A stretch of DNA of 54,802 nt from Candidatus Mediterraneibacter vanvlietii. Its GTDB lineage: Bacteria; Bacillota; Clostridia; Lachnospirales; Lachnospiraceae. The stretch lies in contig DXGZ01000065.1 in the NCBI GenBank assembly GCA_019113645.1, positions 1 to 54,802 on the forward strand, read 5' to 3'. Both the position numbers and the translations under genes were made by a program. Below, in pieces: positions 7,530 through 16,191 of the stretch. Every line of letters begins with the position of its first letter. The first letter of the stretch is position 1. Below the pieces are notes generated by a model that did no database searches, was not told where the DNA came from, and saw nothing but the letters and a program-made list of their open reading frames with translations.

Positions 7530-7548
7530 TATTCATGAAACAACCCTG
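7530..7548 (-). repeat. Right terminal inverted repeat of the 6-kb element
   Basis: TATTCATGAAACAACCCTG is the reverse complement of 1597-1615 with one mismatch. It begins 10 bp after the CotH stop codon and is followed at once by the second copy of the 10-bp direct repeat. Confidence 0.87.
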
Positions 7549-7558
7549 GACAGAATCG
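7549..7558. repeat. Right copy of 10-bp flanking direct repeat
   Basis: GACAGAATCG is identical to 1587-1596 and directly outside the right inverted repeat. Identity over all 10 bases suggests the insertion is not very old. Confidence 0.85.
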
Positions 7559-7567
7559 AACATGTGG

Positions 7568-7596
7568 TTGCATTCTAAATGTCAGTGTGCTATGAT
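7568..7596 (+). promoter_or_regulatory. Promoter of nusG-II/Gx operon
   Basis: -35 TTGCAT (7568-7573) and -10 TATGAT (7591-7596) are separated by 17 bp. It lies only 9 bp to the right of the direct repeat and points away from the element, mirroring the apbE promoter on the other side. Confidence 0.6.
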
Positions 7597-7620
7597 ATTT
7601 GTCGTGATGAGGTTAATTAT

Positions 7621-7977
7621 ATGAAGAAAAATGACTGGTTTTTGGCGGCTGGCATTCTGATCGCAGCCGCTGTTATACTTTTGATTCAGCTGATGGGAGC
7701 GGCCAGAGGCGAGCTTACTGTCTCTGTCACGGTTGACGGTGTGCTTTACGGAACATATTCCCTGGCTGAAGATATTCAGGTGGATATTAATGAAACCAAC
7801 CGTCTGATCATCGAGGACGAGAGTGTCCGCATGGAGTGGGCGGACTGTCCGGACCAGGTCTGCGTAAATCATGTAAGTATCTCCCGGGATGGCGAGAGCA
7901 TTATCTGTCTGCCGAACCGTGTCGTTGTCTCAATCAACGGAACTGAATCTGCCGGACTGGATGGCATTGCGCAGTGA
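7621..7977 (+). CDS. NusG domain II (DUF1312-like) membrane-anchored protein
   Basis: This is a small protein with one N-terminal membrane helix (about 6-23) followed by an extracytoplasmic NusG domain II fold. The conserved cysteine pattern is seen in ADCPDQVCVNHVSI and in IICLPNRVVVSI. It is not a transcription factor despite the domain name. Such proteins often sit beside ApbE, Gx/heptaprenyl-diphosphate-synthase-component-I and FMN-binding redox proteins, so a role in a membrane redox system is inferred. The start is the ATG at 7621, with GATGAGG about 9 nt upstream, rather than the longer frame from 7579. Confidence 0.85.
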   Translation: MKKNDWFLAAGILIAAAVILLIQLMGAARGELTVSVTVDGVLYGTYSLAEDIQVDINETNRLIIEDESVRMEWADCPDQVCVNHVSISRDGESIICLPNRVVVSINGTESAGLDGIAQ

Positions 7978-8076
7978 TCTTTCGGCAATGTTTTCGTGTC
8001 AGCGGAAGGAACGAAGGTTTCTTCCGGAAATTGAAAGAACCATTTTAAGAACTAACAAGAAACGAAAGGGAACAGG

Positions 8077-8580
8077 ATGAAGCAGAAAGCGGCTTACTTC
8101 GGCGTATTTACAGCGCTTGCACTGATCTTCAGTTATGTTGAAACATTAATACCGGTCAATTTCGGAATTCCCGGCGCAAAGCTCGGGCTCGCCAACCTGA
8201 TTATTGTTATTTTCCTGTATAAAACAAACTGGAGAGAGGCTCTGCTTCTTTCTGTTGTGAGAATCGTTCTGTCCGGGTTTATTTTCGGGAATCTTTTTGC
8301 GATTTTATACAGTCTTGCGGGAGGAATCCTGAGTCTGGCGGTTATGGCGCTCCTTCAGAAGAGCGGCAAATTCAGCGTGATTGGCGTCAGTATCGCAGGA
8401 GGGGCAAGCCACAATGTCGGACAGCTGATTGTAGCAATGATCGTGGTGGAAACATACCAGGTCGGATACTATCTTCCGGTTTTGCTTGTGGCAGGTGTAA
8501 TTACCGGTGCGCTGATCGGGATTATTTCCAGCCAGGTGCTGGTACGGATCCGCGATATCCATCTCGGACAGTCAAAATAG
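8077..8580 (+). CDS. Gx transporter family / heptaprenyl diphosphate synthase component I
   Basis: This is a hydrophobic protein of 167 residues with about five membrane segments. The family hallmark is in the first half: ETLIPVNFGIPGAKLGLANL. It is annotated variously as Gx transporter or component I of heptaprenyl diphosphate synthase; a substrate-binding ECF-like membrane role is also possible. It is probably co-transcribed with the NusG-II gene 99 bp upstream, and together with apbE would form a redox or quinone-linked locus. The catalytic component of a prenyl synthase is not next to it, so the synthase name should not be taken literally. Confidence 0.82.
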   Translation: MKQKAAYFGVFTALALIFSYVETLIPVNFGIPGAKLGLANLIIVIFLYKTNWREALLLSVVRIVLSGFIFGNLFAILYSLAGGILSLAVMALLQKSGKFSVIGVSIAGGASHNVGQLIVAMIVVETYQVGYYLPVLLVAGVITGALIGIISSQVLVRIRDIHLGQSK

Positions 8581-8631
8581 TTAAAAATCAGTCGAAATAG
8601 CTGAAAATACAAGAGAGGGGCTTATCGAAAA

Positions 8632-9246
8632 ATGATTTCATATGTAAGAGGCGAGCTGGCAGCCATCGAGGAACAGAAAGCGATAATCGATGTGGGAGGC
8701 GTGGGATACGGAGTGTTTATGTCACAGCAGTCCCTTTCGCTTCTTCCCCCTGCCGGCAATGAAGTGAAGATATATACGTATCTGAATGTGAAGGAGGACG
8801 CCCTCCAGCTGTTCGGGTTTCTCACCAGAGATGATCTGGATATATTCAGACTTGTAATAGGTGTAAGCGGCATAGGTCCAAAAGGCGGTCTCAACATTCT
8901 GTCCTGCATGTCCCCTGATGAGCTCAGGTTTGCGATCATGTCCGGAGATGCGAAAGCGATATCCGCAGCGCCCGGCATCGGCAAGAAAACCGCTGAAAAA
9001 CTGATTGTGGAACTGCGCGACAAGGTGCAGATAGAAGATGTACTGGAACATGCTGCGCATGGGGATGAAAACAGCGGCGCTGGAACTGTTTCTGATGCGG
9101 GCGGCGGAATGCAGGCGGAAGCTGTACAGGCTCTTGTCGCTCTCGGATACGGAAGCGCGGAAAGTCTGAGGGCTGTCAAGAAGACATCTCCTGATTGCGA
9201 AACAGTAGAAGATATATTGAAGGAGGCTCTGAAATATCTTTTCTGA
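8632..9246 (+). CDS. ruvA: Holliday junction branch migration protein RuvA
   Basis: RuvA binds four-way DNA junctions as a tetramer and loads the RuvB motor. The N-terminal OB fold starts MISYVRGELAAI, typical of the family. Helix-hairpin-helix motifs are visible in VIGVSGIGPKGGLNIL and AAPGIGKKTAEKLIVEL. The small C-terminal domain III (about 155-204), which contacts RuvB, is present after a Gly/Ala-rich linker. Length (204 residues) is standard. ruvB follows after 33 bp, the usual order. Confidence 0.97.
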   Translation: MISYVRGELAAIEEQKAIIDVGGVGYGVFMSQQSLSLLPPAGNEVKIYTYLNVKEDALQLFGFLTRDDLDIFRLVIGVSGIGPKGGLNILSCMSPDELRFAIMSGDAKAISAAPGIGKKTAEKLIVELRDKVQIEDVLEHAAHGDENSGAGTVSDAGGGMQAEAVQALVALGYGSAESLRAVKKTSPDCETVEDILKEALKYLF

Positions 9247-9279
9247 TTATCTGCCAGAAAGGAGTTTACAGATTAAGTC

Positions 9280-10284
9280 ATGGGGAAACGAATCATTACT
9301 ACGGAAAATCTGGAAGAGGATATTAAGATAGAAGGGGAGCTTCGGCCCCAGCATCTGGACGAGTACATCGGTCAGGAAAAGGCGAAGCAGACGCTTGGGA
9401 TTTATATTGAAGCAGCCAAAGCAAGAGGCGAGGCTCTGGACCATGTGCTGTTTTATGGTCCGCCGGGACTTGGCAAGACAACTCTGGCAGGCATCATTGC
9501 CAACGAAATGGGGGTCCATATGAAGGTGACGTCCGGTCCTGCAATTGAAAAACCGGGGGAAATGGCAGCGATTCTGAACAGCCTTCAGGAGAGAGACGTC
9601 CTCTTTGTGGACGAAATTCACCGCCTGAACCGGCAGGTGGAAGAAGTACTGTATCCTGCCATGGAAGATTATGCGATCGATATTATGATCGGAAAAGGAG
9701 CAGGTGCCAGGTCCATTCGTCTGAATCTCCCGCAGTTCACCCTTGTGGGAGCCACCACCCGGGCCGGAATGCTTACCGCGCCTCTTCGTGACCGTTTCGG
9801 AGTTGTCAATCGTCTGGAATTTTACACAGATGAGGAACTGAAAACGATTATCCTGCGTTCCGCGAAAGTGCTGGACGTGGAGATCGAAGATGAGGGCGCG
9901 CTGGAACTCGCCAGACGTTCACGCGGCACCCCGCGTCTTGCCAACCGGCTTTTAAAACGTGTCCGTGATTTCGCGCAGGTAAAATACGACGGCAAAATCA
10001 CAAAAAATGTGGCGAATTACGCGCTGGATCTTCTCGACGTGGACAAATACGGTCTTGATCACATTGACCGGAGCATTCTGCTCACCATGATTGAAAAATT
10101 CCAGGGCGGACCGGTAGGGCTCGATACCCTTGCCGCCGCCATCTCAGAAGACGCAGGGACTCTGGAGGATGTGTATGAGCCTTATCTTCTGAAAAACGGT
10201 TTTATCCAGCGGACGCCGAGGGGAAGGGTCGTGACAGATTTCGCCTACCAGCACCTTGGAATCCCCATAATTCGCGAATCCTGA
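9280..10284 (+). CDS. ruvB: Holliday junction branch migration helicase RuvB
   Basis: RuvB is the AAA+ ring ATPase that drives branch migration with RuvA. Walker A is GPPGLGKT (residues 60-67), Walker B is FVDEIHRL (DEIH 111-114), and sensor 1 lies in LVGATTRAG. The family start [11 protein letters not shown] and the C-terminal winged-helix end ([17 protein letters not shown]) are complete. Length (334 residues) is normal. An AAAGGAG site lies upstream of the ATG. It probably forms an operon with ruvA. Confidence 0.98.
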   Translation: MGKRIITTENLEEDIKIEGELRPQHLDEYIGQEKAKQTLGIYIEAAKARGEALDHVLFYGPPGLGKTTLAGIIANEMGVHMKVTSGPAIEKPGEMAAILNSLQERDVLFVDEIHRLNRQVEEVLYPAMEDYAIDIMIGKGAGARSIRLNLPQFTLVGATTRAGMLTAPLRDRFGVVNRLEFYTDEELKTIILRSAKVLDVEIEDEGALELARRSRGTPRLANRLLKRVRDFAQVKYDGKITKNVANYALDLLDVDKYGLDHIDRSILLTMIEKFQGGPVGLDTLAAAISEDAGTLEDVYEPYLLKNGFIQRTPRGRVVTDFAYQHLGIPIIRES

Positions 10285-10292
10285 AAAAACAG

Positions 10293-10321
10293 TTGGTTTT
10301 TGCTGGTAAATAGTTTATAAT
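10293..10321 (+). promoter_or_regulatory. zapA promoter
   Basis: -35 TTGGTT (10293-10298) and -10 TATAAT (10316-10321) with a 17-bp spacer lie in the short gap between ruvB and zapA, giving a 5' leader of about 20 nt. Confidence 0.55.
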
Positions 10322-10349
10322 ATCACTTAAGAAATGCGAGGAGGATGCT

Positions 10350-10760
10350 ATGAGTTCAGCAAAACATTTTACAGAAGTATTGATCGGGGGGAAGGTATAT
10401 ACTCTAAGCGGATTCGAGGGCGAGGAATACCTGCAGAAAGTATCTTCCTATCTGAACCACAAAATTACGGAGTGCGCAAACAGCGAGGGATACCGCAAGC
10501 AGAGCGCTGATACGCGAAACGTACTTCTTGCCCTGAATATAGCGGACGATTATTTTAAAGCAAAGAAACAGGGAGATTCCCTTGAAAGTGATATCGAACT
10601 GAAAGACAAGGAGATGTATGATCTGAAGCATGAGCTCATTTCCGCACAGATCAAGCTTGAGAACGCGGAGAAGGAGCTTGCCAAGATGAAGGAAGAGAAC
10701 AATGATCTCCAGATGCAGATCGTCAAACTGGAAACAGAGATGAAGAACCGCAGAAGATAA
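10350..10760 (+). CDS. zapA: Cell division protein ZapA
   Basis: ZapA cross-links and stabilises FtsZ filaments at midcell. The N-terminal ZapA domain has VLIGGKVYTLSGFEGEEYLQKV followed by the conserved helix with LALNIADDYF. The rest (about 75-136) is a long charged coiled coil, longer than in Proteobacteria but usual in clostridia. GAGGAGG precedes the ATG. A hairpin terminator follows, so it seems to be a single-gene unit. Confidence 0.88.
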   Translation: MSSAKHFTEVLIGGKVYTLSGFEGEEYLQKVSSYLNHKITECANSEGYRKQSADTRNVLLALNIADDYFKAKKQGDSLESDIELKDKEMYDLKHELISAQIKLENAEKELAKMKEENNDLQMQIVKLETEMKNRRR

Positions 10761-10793
10761 GCGGGAGATTGGGATAAACGGGAAATACATAAA

Positions 10794-10820
10794 ACGGGCT
10801 GTCTTAACCGACAGCCTGTT
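10794..10820 (+). terminator. Terminator after zapA
   Basis: Stem GGCTGTC (10797-10803) with GACAGCC (10810-10816), extended by a few more pairs, is followed by a short T-rich end. It lies just upstream of the U32 peptidase gene. Confidence 0.55.
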
Positions 10821-10857
10821 TCGTTAATCGGAAATTTACGAAAGGCTGCAGTATTTT

Positions 10858-13275
10858 ATGACAGAGAAGAAAATCGAGATTCTGGCGCCCGCCGGTTCCT
10901 ATGAATCCTTTCACGCAGCTCTCTGCGCGGGAGCTGACGCGGTATACGCAGGAGGAAACAGATTCGGCGCCAGGGCATACGCGGACAATTTTACGCAAGA
11001 GGAACTGATCCGCGCCATTGACGAAGCGCACCTGCACGGGAGAAAACTTTATCTGACCGTCAACACGCTCCTGAAAGACCGTGAGATGGACGAATTATAC
11101 GATTATCTTGCTCCACTCTACAGCGCGGGGCTGGATGCGGTTATTGTGCAGGATGCGGGCGTTTTGTCTTTTGTACGGGAGAATTTCCCGGAAATGGATA
11201 TTCACGCCAGCACACAGATGGCGATCACCGGAGCCCTGGGTGCGAAGTTTATCGAAGAGCAGGGGGCAAAACGCGTTGTTCCCGCCCGTGAACTGTCGCT
11301 TGGCGAGATCCGGGCGATTCGGGAACAGACAGGACTTGAGATCGAATGTTTCGTGCATGGAGCGCTCTGTTACTGTTATTCGGGACAGTGCCTTTTGAGC
11401 AGCCTGATCGGCGGAAGAAGCGGGAACAGAGGTCAGTGCGCGCAGCCCTGCCGTCTTCCATATACTGTAAACGGCCGGAAACGGCATTACCTGAGCCCGA
11501 AGGACATCTGTACGGTTGAGATTATCCCGGAACTGATCGAAGCAGGCATTGACTCTTTCAAGATTGAAGGGCGCATGAAGAAGCCGGAGTACACCGCTGC
11601 AATAACGTCCATATACCGGAAATATACAGATCTCTATCTGAAGAATGGAAAAGAAAAATTTCGCGTACTTCCGGAAGATAAGGAAATGCTTCTTGACCTG
11701 TACAACAGGGGCGGATCTTCTTCCGGTTATTACATGATGCACAACGGGAAAGAGATGATGGCTCTGGACCGCCCAAACCACGCAGGCATACCGGCGGTAA
11801 AAGTCATCCGTCAGAAAGGAAGGGAAGTGCAGGGCACAACGCTCACCGCGCTTCATTCCGGGGATGTCATTGAGATAACCGGCGGCAAAAACAATTACAC
11901 AACCGGACAGGACAGGCTAAAAGGCGATGCAATCTCTTTCCTTGTGGCGAAAAACATCCGTCTGAAACCAGGCACTGTACTGAACAGAGTAAGAAACGAC
12001 TCGCTGATACGCCGGATGCACGACGATTACGTCAGCCACAGGCTCCAGAGAGCTGTAAAAGGTAATATACGGATCCGTCCAATGGAACCGGCAGTCCTCA
12101 CGGTAAGCTGCGGCGCTGCTTCCTACACCGCAGTCACCGCTGAACCGGTCCAGCCGGCTCAAAACCGGCCCATGGATCAGGATCGGATCCTGTCGCAGAT
12201 CAAAAAGACCGGGAATCTGGAATTCTTCTTTGAAAACCTGGAAATAGATATGAAAGGAGAGATCTTTCTTCCGATCCAGGTGCTCAACCAGCTGCGAAGA
12301 GATGCACTGGAGGGCCTGGCGTATGTTTTGAAGCAGTCTTTCAGACGGGAATCCCGGATGAACTTTTCTCTGCCTTATGACATTGCGCCTTCTGCTGAAG
12401 ATCAAATGTCGCCTTTTTCCGTATCAGCCAGAACAGGCGAACAGATAGAACAGATCCGGATTTTTGCAGAAGAGAATCCCGGAATGATCGCGCGCATTAC
12501 TGTTGACGCGGACCTGTTTGACACGTCTCTCCCAGGTGCCGCTCTGCCGGGTGCGGACTTTGATATTCACAAAAATATCGATAACATTGACAGAATCGTT
12601 TCACAAGGCGCCTGCTTTACGGCTGCGCTTCCGCCTGTTTTCAGAGAATGCGCCGGACGTTATGAAAATCTGCTCTCACAGATAGAGAAAATGGTTCCCC
12701 CAGGCGCTGTTATGATCCGGAATTATGAGGAATATCTGTTCTTAAGAGAGACCGGATTTGACAAAAATGTAATTCTGGACCATAATCTATATGTGTTTAA
12801 CCGCTATGCAAGAGATTTCTGGAAGCGGCTCGGCGTCCATGATTTCACCGCACCGCTTGAACTGAACGCGGATGAACTGGCCCGAACCGGGATCACCGAC
12901 TGCGAACTTATGGTCTACGGGACACTGCCGGTTATGATTTCCGCCCAGTGTATCAAAAAAACATGCGGACAGTGCACCGGAACTCCGGATGTCGTAACGC
13001 TGACAGACCGCACGGGCTGCGAATATATGGCAGAGATGAGGTGCGGTTCCTGCTGTAATGTAATTTATAACAAAACTCCTCTTTATCTCGGAAAGTATGA
13101 GAAAGAGATTTCATCTCTTTCTCCGAAAGCGCTGAACCTGCGCTTTCTGCATGAATCCGGAAGCCGCACAGAGGAAATATTAAATCTAGTGAAGAATACA
13201 TTTTCTTCGGAAGAAAGGACGGAAGCGCTGAACTTTGACTGTATACAGGGGCATTTTATGCGCGGAGTCCTCTAA
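10858..13275 (+). CDS. U32 family peptidase with DUF3656 domain
   Basis: Members of the U32 family include collagenase-like proteins and, in E. coli, TrhP/RlhA, which act in RNA hydroxylation; the true role here is probably RNA modification rather than proteolysis. The N-terminal TIM-barrel part shows EILAPAGSYESFHAALCAGADAVYAGG and the signature FVHGALCYCYSGQCLLSS, with a second cysteine pair in NRGQCAQPC. Length (805 residues) corresponds to the long two-part form containing DUF3656. A C-terminal cysteine cluster (CGQC, then MRCGSCC) could hold an Fe-S centre. FtsW follows 13 bp downstream. Confidence 0.9.
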   Translation: MTEKKIEILAPAGSYESFHAALCAGADAVYAGGNRFGARAYADNFTQEELIRAIDEAHLHGRKLYLTVNTLLKDREMDELYDYLAPLYSAGLDAVIVQDAGVLSFVRENFPEMDIHASTQMAITGALGAKFIEEQGAKRVVPARELSLGEIRAIREQTGLEIECFVHGALCYCYSGQCLLSSLIGGRSGNRGQCAQPCRLPYTVNGRKRHYLSPKDICTVEIIPELIEAGIDSFKIEGRMKKPEYTAAITSIYRKYTDLYLKNGKEKFRVLPEDKEMLLDLYNRGGSSSGYYMMHNGKEMMALDRPNHAGIPAVKVIRQKGREVQGTTLTALHSGDVIEITGGKNNYTTGQDRLKGDAISFLVAKNIRLKPGTVLNRVRNDSLIRRMHDDYVSHRLQRAVKGNIRIRPMEPAVLTVSCGAASYTAVTAEPVQPAQNRPMDQDRILSQIKKTGNLEFFFENLEIDMKGEIFLPIQVLNQLRRDALEGLAYVLKQSFRRESRMNFSLPYDIAPSAEDQMSPFSVSARTGEQIEQIRIFAEENPGMIARITVDADLFDTSLPGAALPGADFDIHKNIDNIDRIVSQGACFTAALPPVFRECAGRYENLLSQIEKMVPPGAVMIRNYEEYLFLRETGFDKNVILDHNLYVFNRYARDFWKRLGVHDFTAPLELNADELARTGITDCELMVYGTLPVMISAQCIKKTCGQCTGTPDVVTLTDRTGCEYMAEMRCGSCCNVIYNKTPLYLGKYEKEISSLSPKALNLRFLHESGSRTEEILNLVKNTFSSEERTEALNFDCIQGHFMRGVL

Positions 13276-13287
13276 TCAGGTGATAAT

Positions 13288-14757
13288 ATGACAAACATTT
13301 TTATTCAGCTATCCAAATACATTATTATTGCCCTTATGGCAGCTTATACGTTTTCCTGTTTTTCCATCTTCACAAGAAATTACGAGGATGAGGAAAAAAG
13401 GGTTCTTATCCGGCAGAACGTGCTTCTTTTTCTGATGCAGCTCCTCGCGTTTCTGACAATGTATCTGTCGGAAAATGACATGAGGATTCTGTTCATTTAC
13501 GCGGCGCTGGCTGTTGTTCTTCTGGCTGTGATCATTCTGTATAATCTGATCTACCCGAATGTATCGCGGCTGGTTGTCAATAATATGTGTATGCTGATCA
13601 CTTCGGGAATGATTATGATTACGAGACTTTCGGCAGATAATGACTCGCCTTACGGTTCCGCTGTCCGACAGCTGATCTTTGTTGTCCTGGGAGCTGTCAT
13701 CGCGCTGATCGTACCCGTTCTGATCAGAAAACTTACGTTTCTTGACAGGTGGACATACGTATACGCGGCAGTCGGCGGTGCAGCGCTGCTTGCGGTCGCC
13801 CTGTTTGCACAGATATCCGGGGGCGCAAGGCTTGGATTTGAGATTATGGGAATCAATATCCAGCCATCAGAGTTTGTCAAGATTCTGTTTGTGTTTTATG
13901 TTGCGTCAAGCCTGAACAAATCAAAAGAATTTAAAAATATCGTGATCACCACGGCGGTGGCTGCGGCACATGTGCTTATTCTTGTGCTCTCTACCGACCT
14001 GGGAGCCGCGCTTATTTTCTTTGTCGTCTATCTTGTTATGCTTTATGTTGCGACGAGACAGCCCCTGTACGCGATCGCCGGACTGCTTGCGGGCGCTGGC
14101 GCGGCAGTGATTGGCTACCATCTGTTTGCCCATATACAGGTGCGTGTGGAAGCGTGGCAGGATCCCATCGGCACATACGGAAGCAGCGGTTACCAGGTGG
14201 CACAGTCACTGTTCGCCATAGGAAGCGGCAGCTGGTTCGGAACCGGACTGTTCCAGGGTCAGCCGGACATGATTCCTGTCGCGGAGACAGACTTTATCTT
14301 CTCGGCGATTGTGGAGGAGATGGGCGTCATCTATGGTCTGTGTCTGATCCTGATCTGCGTAAGCTGTTATGTCATGTTCCTGAACATTGCGATGGAACTG
14401 CGAAATCGGTTTTACAAACTCGTGGCGCTCGGTCTTGGAACCTGTTACATATTCCAGGTATTCCTGCAGATCGGCGGCGTCACAAAATTCATCCCTTCAA
14501 CAGGAATGACACTTCCGTTCGTGAGTTATGGCGGAAGCTCCATGCTCAGTACGATGATCATGTTTGCTATCATACAGGGATTATATATCCTCCGTGAAGA
14601 CGAAGAAGAAGAGCTTGAAAGAGAAAAGGAGGCGGAAAATGGCCTGGGAAGAACAGCAGCCCGAAAGAAGAAGAAGGGCACCCCAAAATTCGAAGACGTC
14701 CCGAAACAGCGGCAGAAACAGAGGCCGCGCCAAAAACAGAGAGCGCGCACAAAATAG
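13288..14757 (+). CDS. FtsW/RodA/SpoVE family peptidoglycan glycosyltransferase
   Basis: This SEDS-family protein polymerises lipid II into glycan strands with a partner class B PBP. About ten membrane helices are visible. The family signatures include INIQPSEFVKI, LSTDLGAALIFF, GSGSWFGTGLFQGQ and, near the end, TGMTLPFVSYGGSSMLS. The following PBP gene starts inside its 3' end, giving a cytoplasmic tail (about the last 45 residues) rich in Lys, Arg and Gln. The pair sits away from the mur cluster, and the pairing resembles rodA-pbpA. Whether it serves division, elongation or sporulation cannot be told from sequence. Confidence 0.92.
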   Translation: MTNIFIQLSKYIIIALMAAYTFSCFSIFTRNYEDEEKRVLIRQNVLLFLMQLLAFLTMYLSENDMRILFIYAALAVVLLAVIILYNLIYPNVSRLVVNNMCMLITSGMIMITRLSADNDSPYGSAVRQLIFVVLGAVIALIVPVLIRKLTFLDRWTYVYAAVGGAALLAVALFAQISGGARLGFEIMGINIQPSEFVKILFVFYVASSLNKSKEFKNIVITTAVAAAHVLILVLSTDLGAALIFFVVYLVMLYVATRQPLYAIAGLLAGAGAAVIGYHLFAHIQVRVEAWQDPIGTYGSSGYQVAQSLFAIGSGSWFGTGLFQGQPDMIPVAETDFIFSAIVEEMGVIYGLCLILICVSCYVMFLNIAMELRNRFYKLVALGLGTCYIFQVFLQIGGVTKFIPSTGMTLPFVSYGGSSMLSTMIMFAIIQGLYILREDEEEELEREKEAENGLGRTAARKKKKGTPKFEDVPKQRQKQRPRQKQRARTK

Positions 14758-16156
14758 GGAATTCGCCTGGATTACCTACCTTTTTGTTATTCTGTTTATT
14801 GCTTTGATGGGATACGTTGTTTATTTTACGATTGTGCGGGCATCCTCTTTTGTAAACAGTCCGTACAACCAGAGGCAGGATGCGTTTGCCGAAAATGTAA
14901 TCCGGGGCGATATCACGGATCGTAACGGCAATGTTCTCGCCCAGACAAATGTAGCTGAGGACGGAACTGAGACAAGATATTATCCCTATGGCTCCCTCTT
15001 TTCTCATGTAATCGGATATAGTGATCCCGAACTTGGGAAGACAGGGCTTGAATCCGTAGAGAATTTCGAACTTCTGACTTCAAACGCATTTTTTGTCGAA
15101 AAGATCCAGAATGAATTTAACGGAGCAAAAGATCAGGGCGACACAGTTGTCACTACACTGGACGCAGATCTCCAGCAGGCGGCTTATGATGCTCTGGGAG
15201 ATAACAAAGGCGCGGTTGTTATCATGGAAGCGGACACCGGAAAGATTCTGTCTATGGTGTCAAAACCTGATTTTGACCCGAACAGCCTTTCATCCAACTG
15301 GGATTACCTGAATTCCGATGAAGAGAACAGCCCGCTGCTTAACCGTGCGACAAGCGGTTCCTATGCGCCGGGATCAGTATTTAAAATAGTAACCACGCTT
15401 GCTTATATGCGGCAGAACAGTGATTATTCATCCTATTCCTATGACTGCTACGGGTCCATCACGGAAGGGGATGTGACCATCCGCTGTTTCAACAGTACTG
15501 TCCACGGCCTTCAGGACCTCCGGCAAGCCTTTGCAAACTCCTGTAATTCGGCGTTTTCAAATATCGGTCTGGGGCTTGATATCTCCGGCTACCGGGATAC
15601 GGCGGAGGACCTGCTTTTCAACTCAGAGCTTCCCAGTGTGCTTGACTATACAAAGAGCTCCTTTGCGCTGGATGAGGATTCTGATACAGCAGAGATCATG
15701 ATGACAGCAATGGGACAGGGCGAAACAACTGTAAGTCCTTACCATATGGCGCTGATCACACAGGCGATCGCCAACGGCGGCACACTGATGGAGCCCTATC
15801 TGGTGGAGAGTGTGACCAACTATACGGGAACTGAAGTACGGCGGAACGTGCCGAAGAGCTATGCAAGGCTGATGTCTTCAGAGGAAGCGGCTCAGTTAAA
15901 GGAATATATGACAGCCGTGGTTAACGAGGGAACCGGATCCGTACTGAGCGGACGTTCCTACACCGTTGCCGGAAAGACCGGCACAGCGGAATACAGCCTG
16001 ACGGACGGCGAGAGAACCCATTCCTGGTTCGTCGGATTCACCAATGTGGACAACCCGGAACTTGTCATCAGCGTCATTACCGAAGGCTCTGACGGAAGCG
16101 CCGGCGGAAAAGCAGTATCCATAGCCGGAACGATTCTGGATTCGTATTATAATTAG
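14639..16156 (+). CDS. Class B penicillin-binding protein (PbpA/FtsI-like transpeptidase)
   Basis: This D,D-transpeptidase cross-links peptidoglycan. A basic cytoplasmic tail (about 1-43) is followed by one membrane helix (ITYLFVILFIALMGYVVYF), a short dimer-like region, and a transpeptidase domain. Active-site motifs are SVFK (in SYAPGSVFKIVT), SCN (in NSCNSAF) and KTG (in AGKTGTAEY). AAAGGAGG stands 6-7 nt before the ATG at 14639, and no later start lies before the membrane helix. The gene therefore truly overlaps the FtsW/RodA gene by 119 bp in another frame. Length (505 residues) fits the short PbpA type. Confidence 0.93.
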   Translation: MAWEEQQPERRRRAPQNSKTSRNSGRNRGRAKNRERAQNREFAWITYLFVILFIALMGYVVYFTIVRASSFVNSPYNQRQDAFAENVIRGDITDRNGNVLAQTNVAEDGTETRYYPYGSLFSHVIGYSDPELGKTGLESVENFELLTSNAFFVEKIQNEFNGAKDQGDTVVTTLDADLQQAAYDALGDNKGAVVIMEADTGKILSMVSKPDFDPNSLSSNWDYLNSDEENSPLLNRATSGSYAPGSVFKIVTTLAYMRQNSDYSSYSYDCYGSITEGDVTIRCFNSTVHGLQDLRQAFANSCNSAFSNIGLGLDISGYRDTAEDLLFNSELPSVLDYTKSSFALDEDSDTAEIMMTAMGQGETTVSPYHMALITQAIANGGTLMEPYLVESVTNYTGTEVRRNVPKSYARLMSSEEAAQLKEYMTAVVNEGTGSVLSGRSYTVAGKTGTAEYSLTDGERTHSWFVGFTNVDNPELVISVITEGSDGSAGGKAVSIAGTILDSYYN

Positions 16157-16191
16157 CGTGAAGTAATTCATCGTTGGCAGGCGGTAATCAT

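Larger units (their letters stand above)
1597..7548. mobile_element. Transposase-less insertion carrying a SigI/RsgI-VTC-DUF4956-CotH module
   Basis: The 5,952-bp segment is bounded by 19-bp terminal inverted repeats and by a 10-bp perfect direct repeat. Removing it and one repeat copy restores a compact divergent intergenic region between apbE and nusG-II whose two promoters face outwards, with about 47 bp between their -35 boxes. The cargo is six genes: a minus-strand sigma/anti-sigma pair and a plus-strand lipoprotein, VTC, DUF4956 and CotH run. No transposase or recombinase gene is visible, so movement must have used an enzyme supplied in trans, or one lost since. The transposase family cannot be assigned from the ends alone. 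An ancient double recombination is a less likely alternative, because it would not leave a target duplication. Confidence 0.78.
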
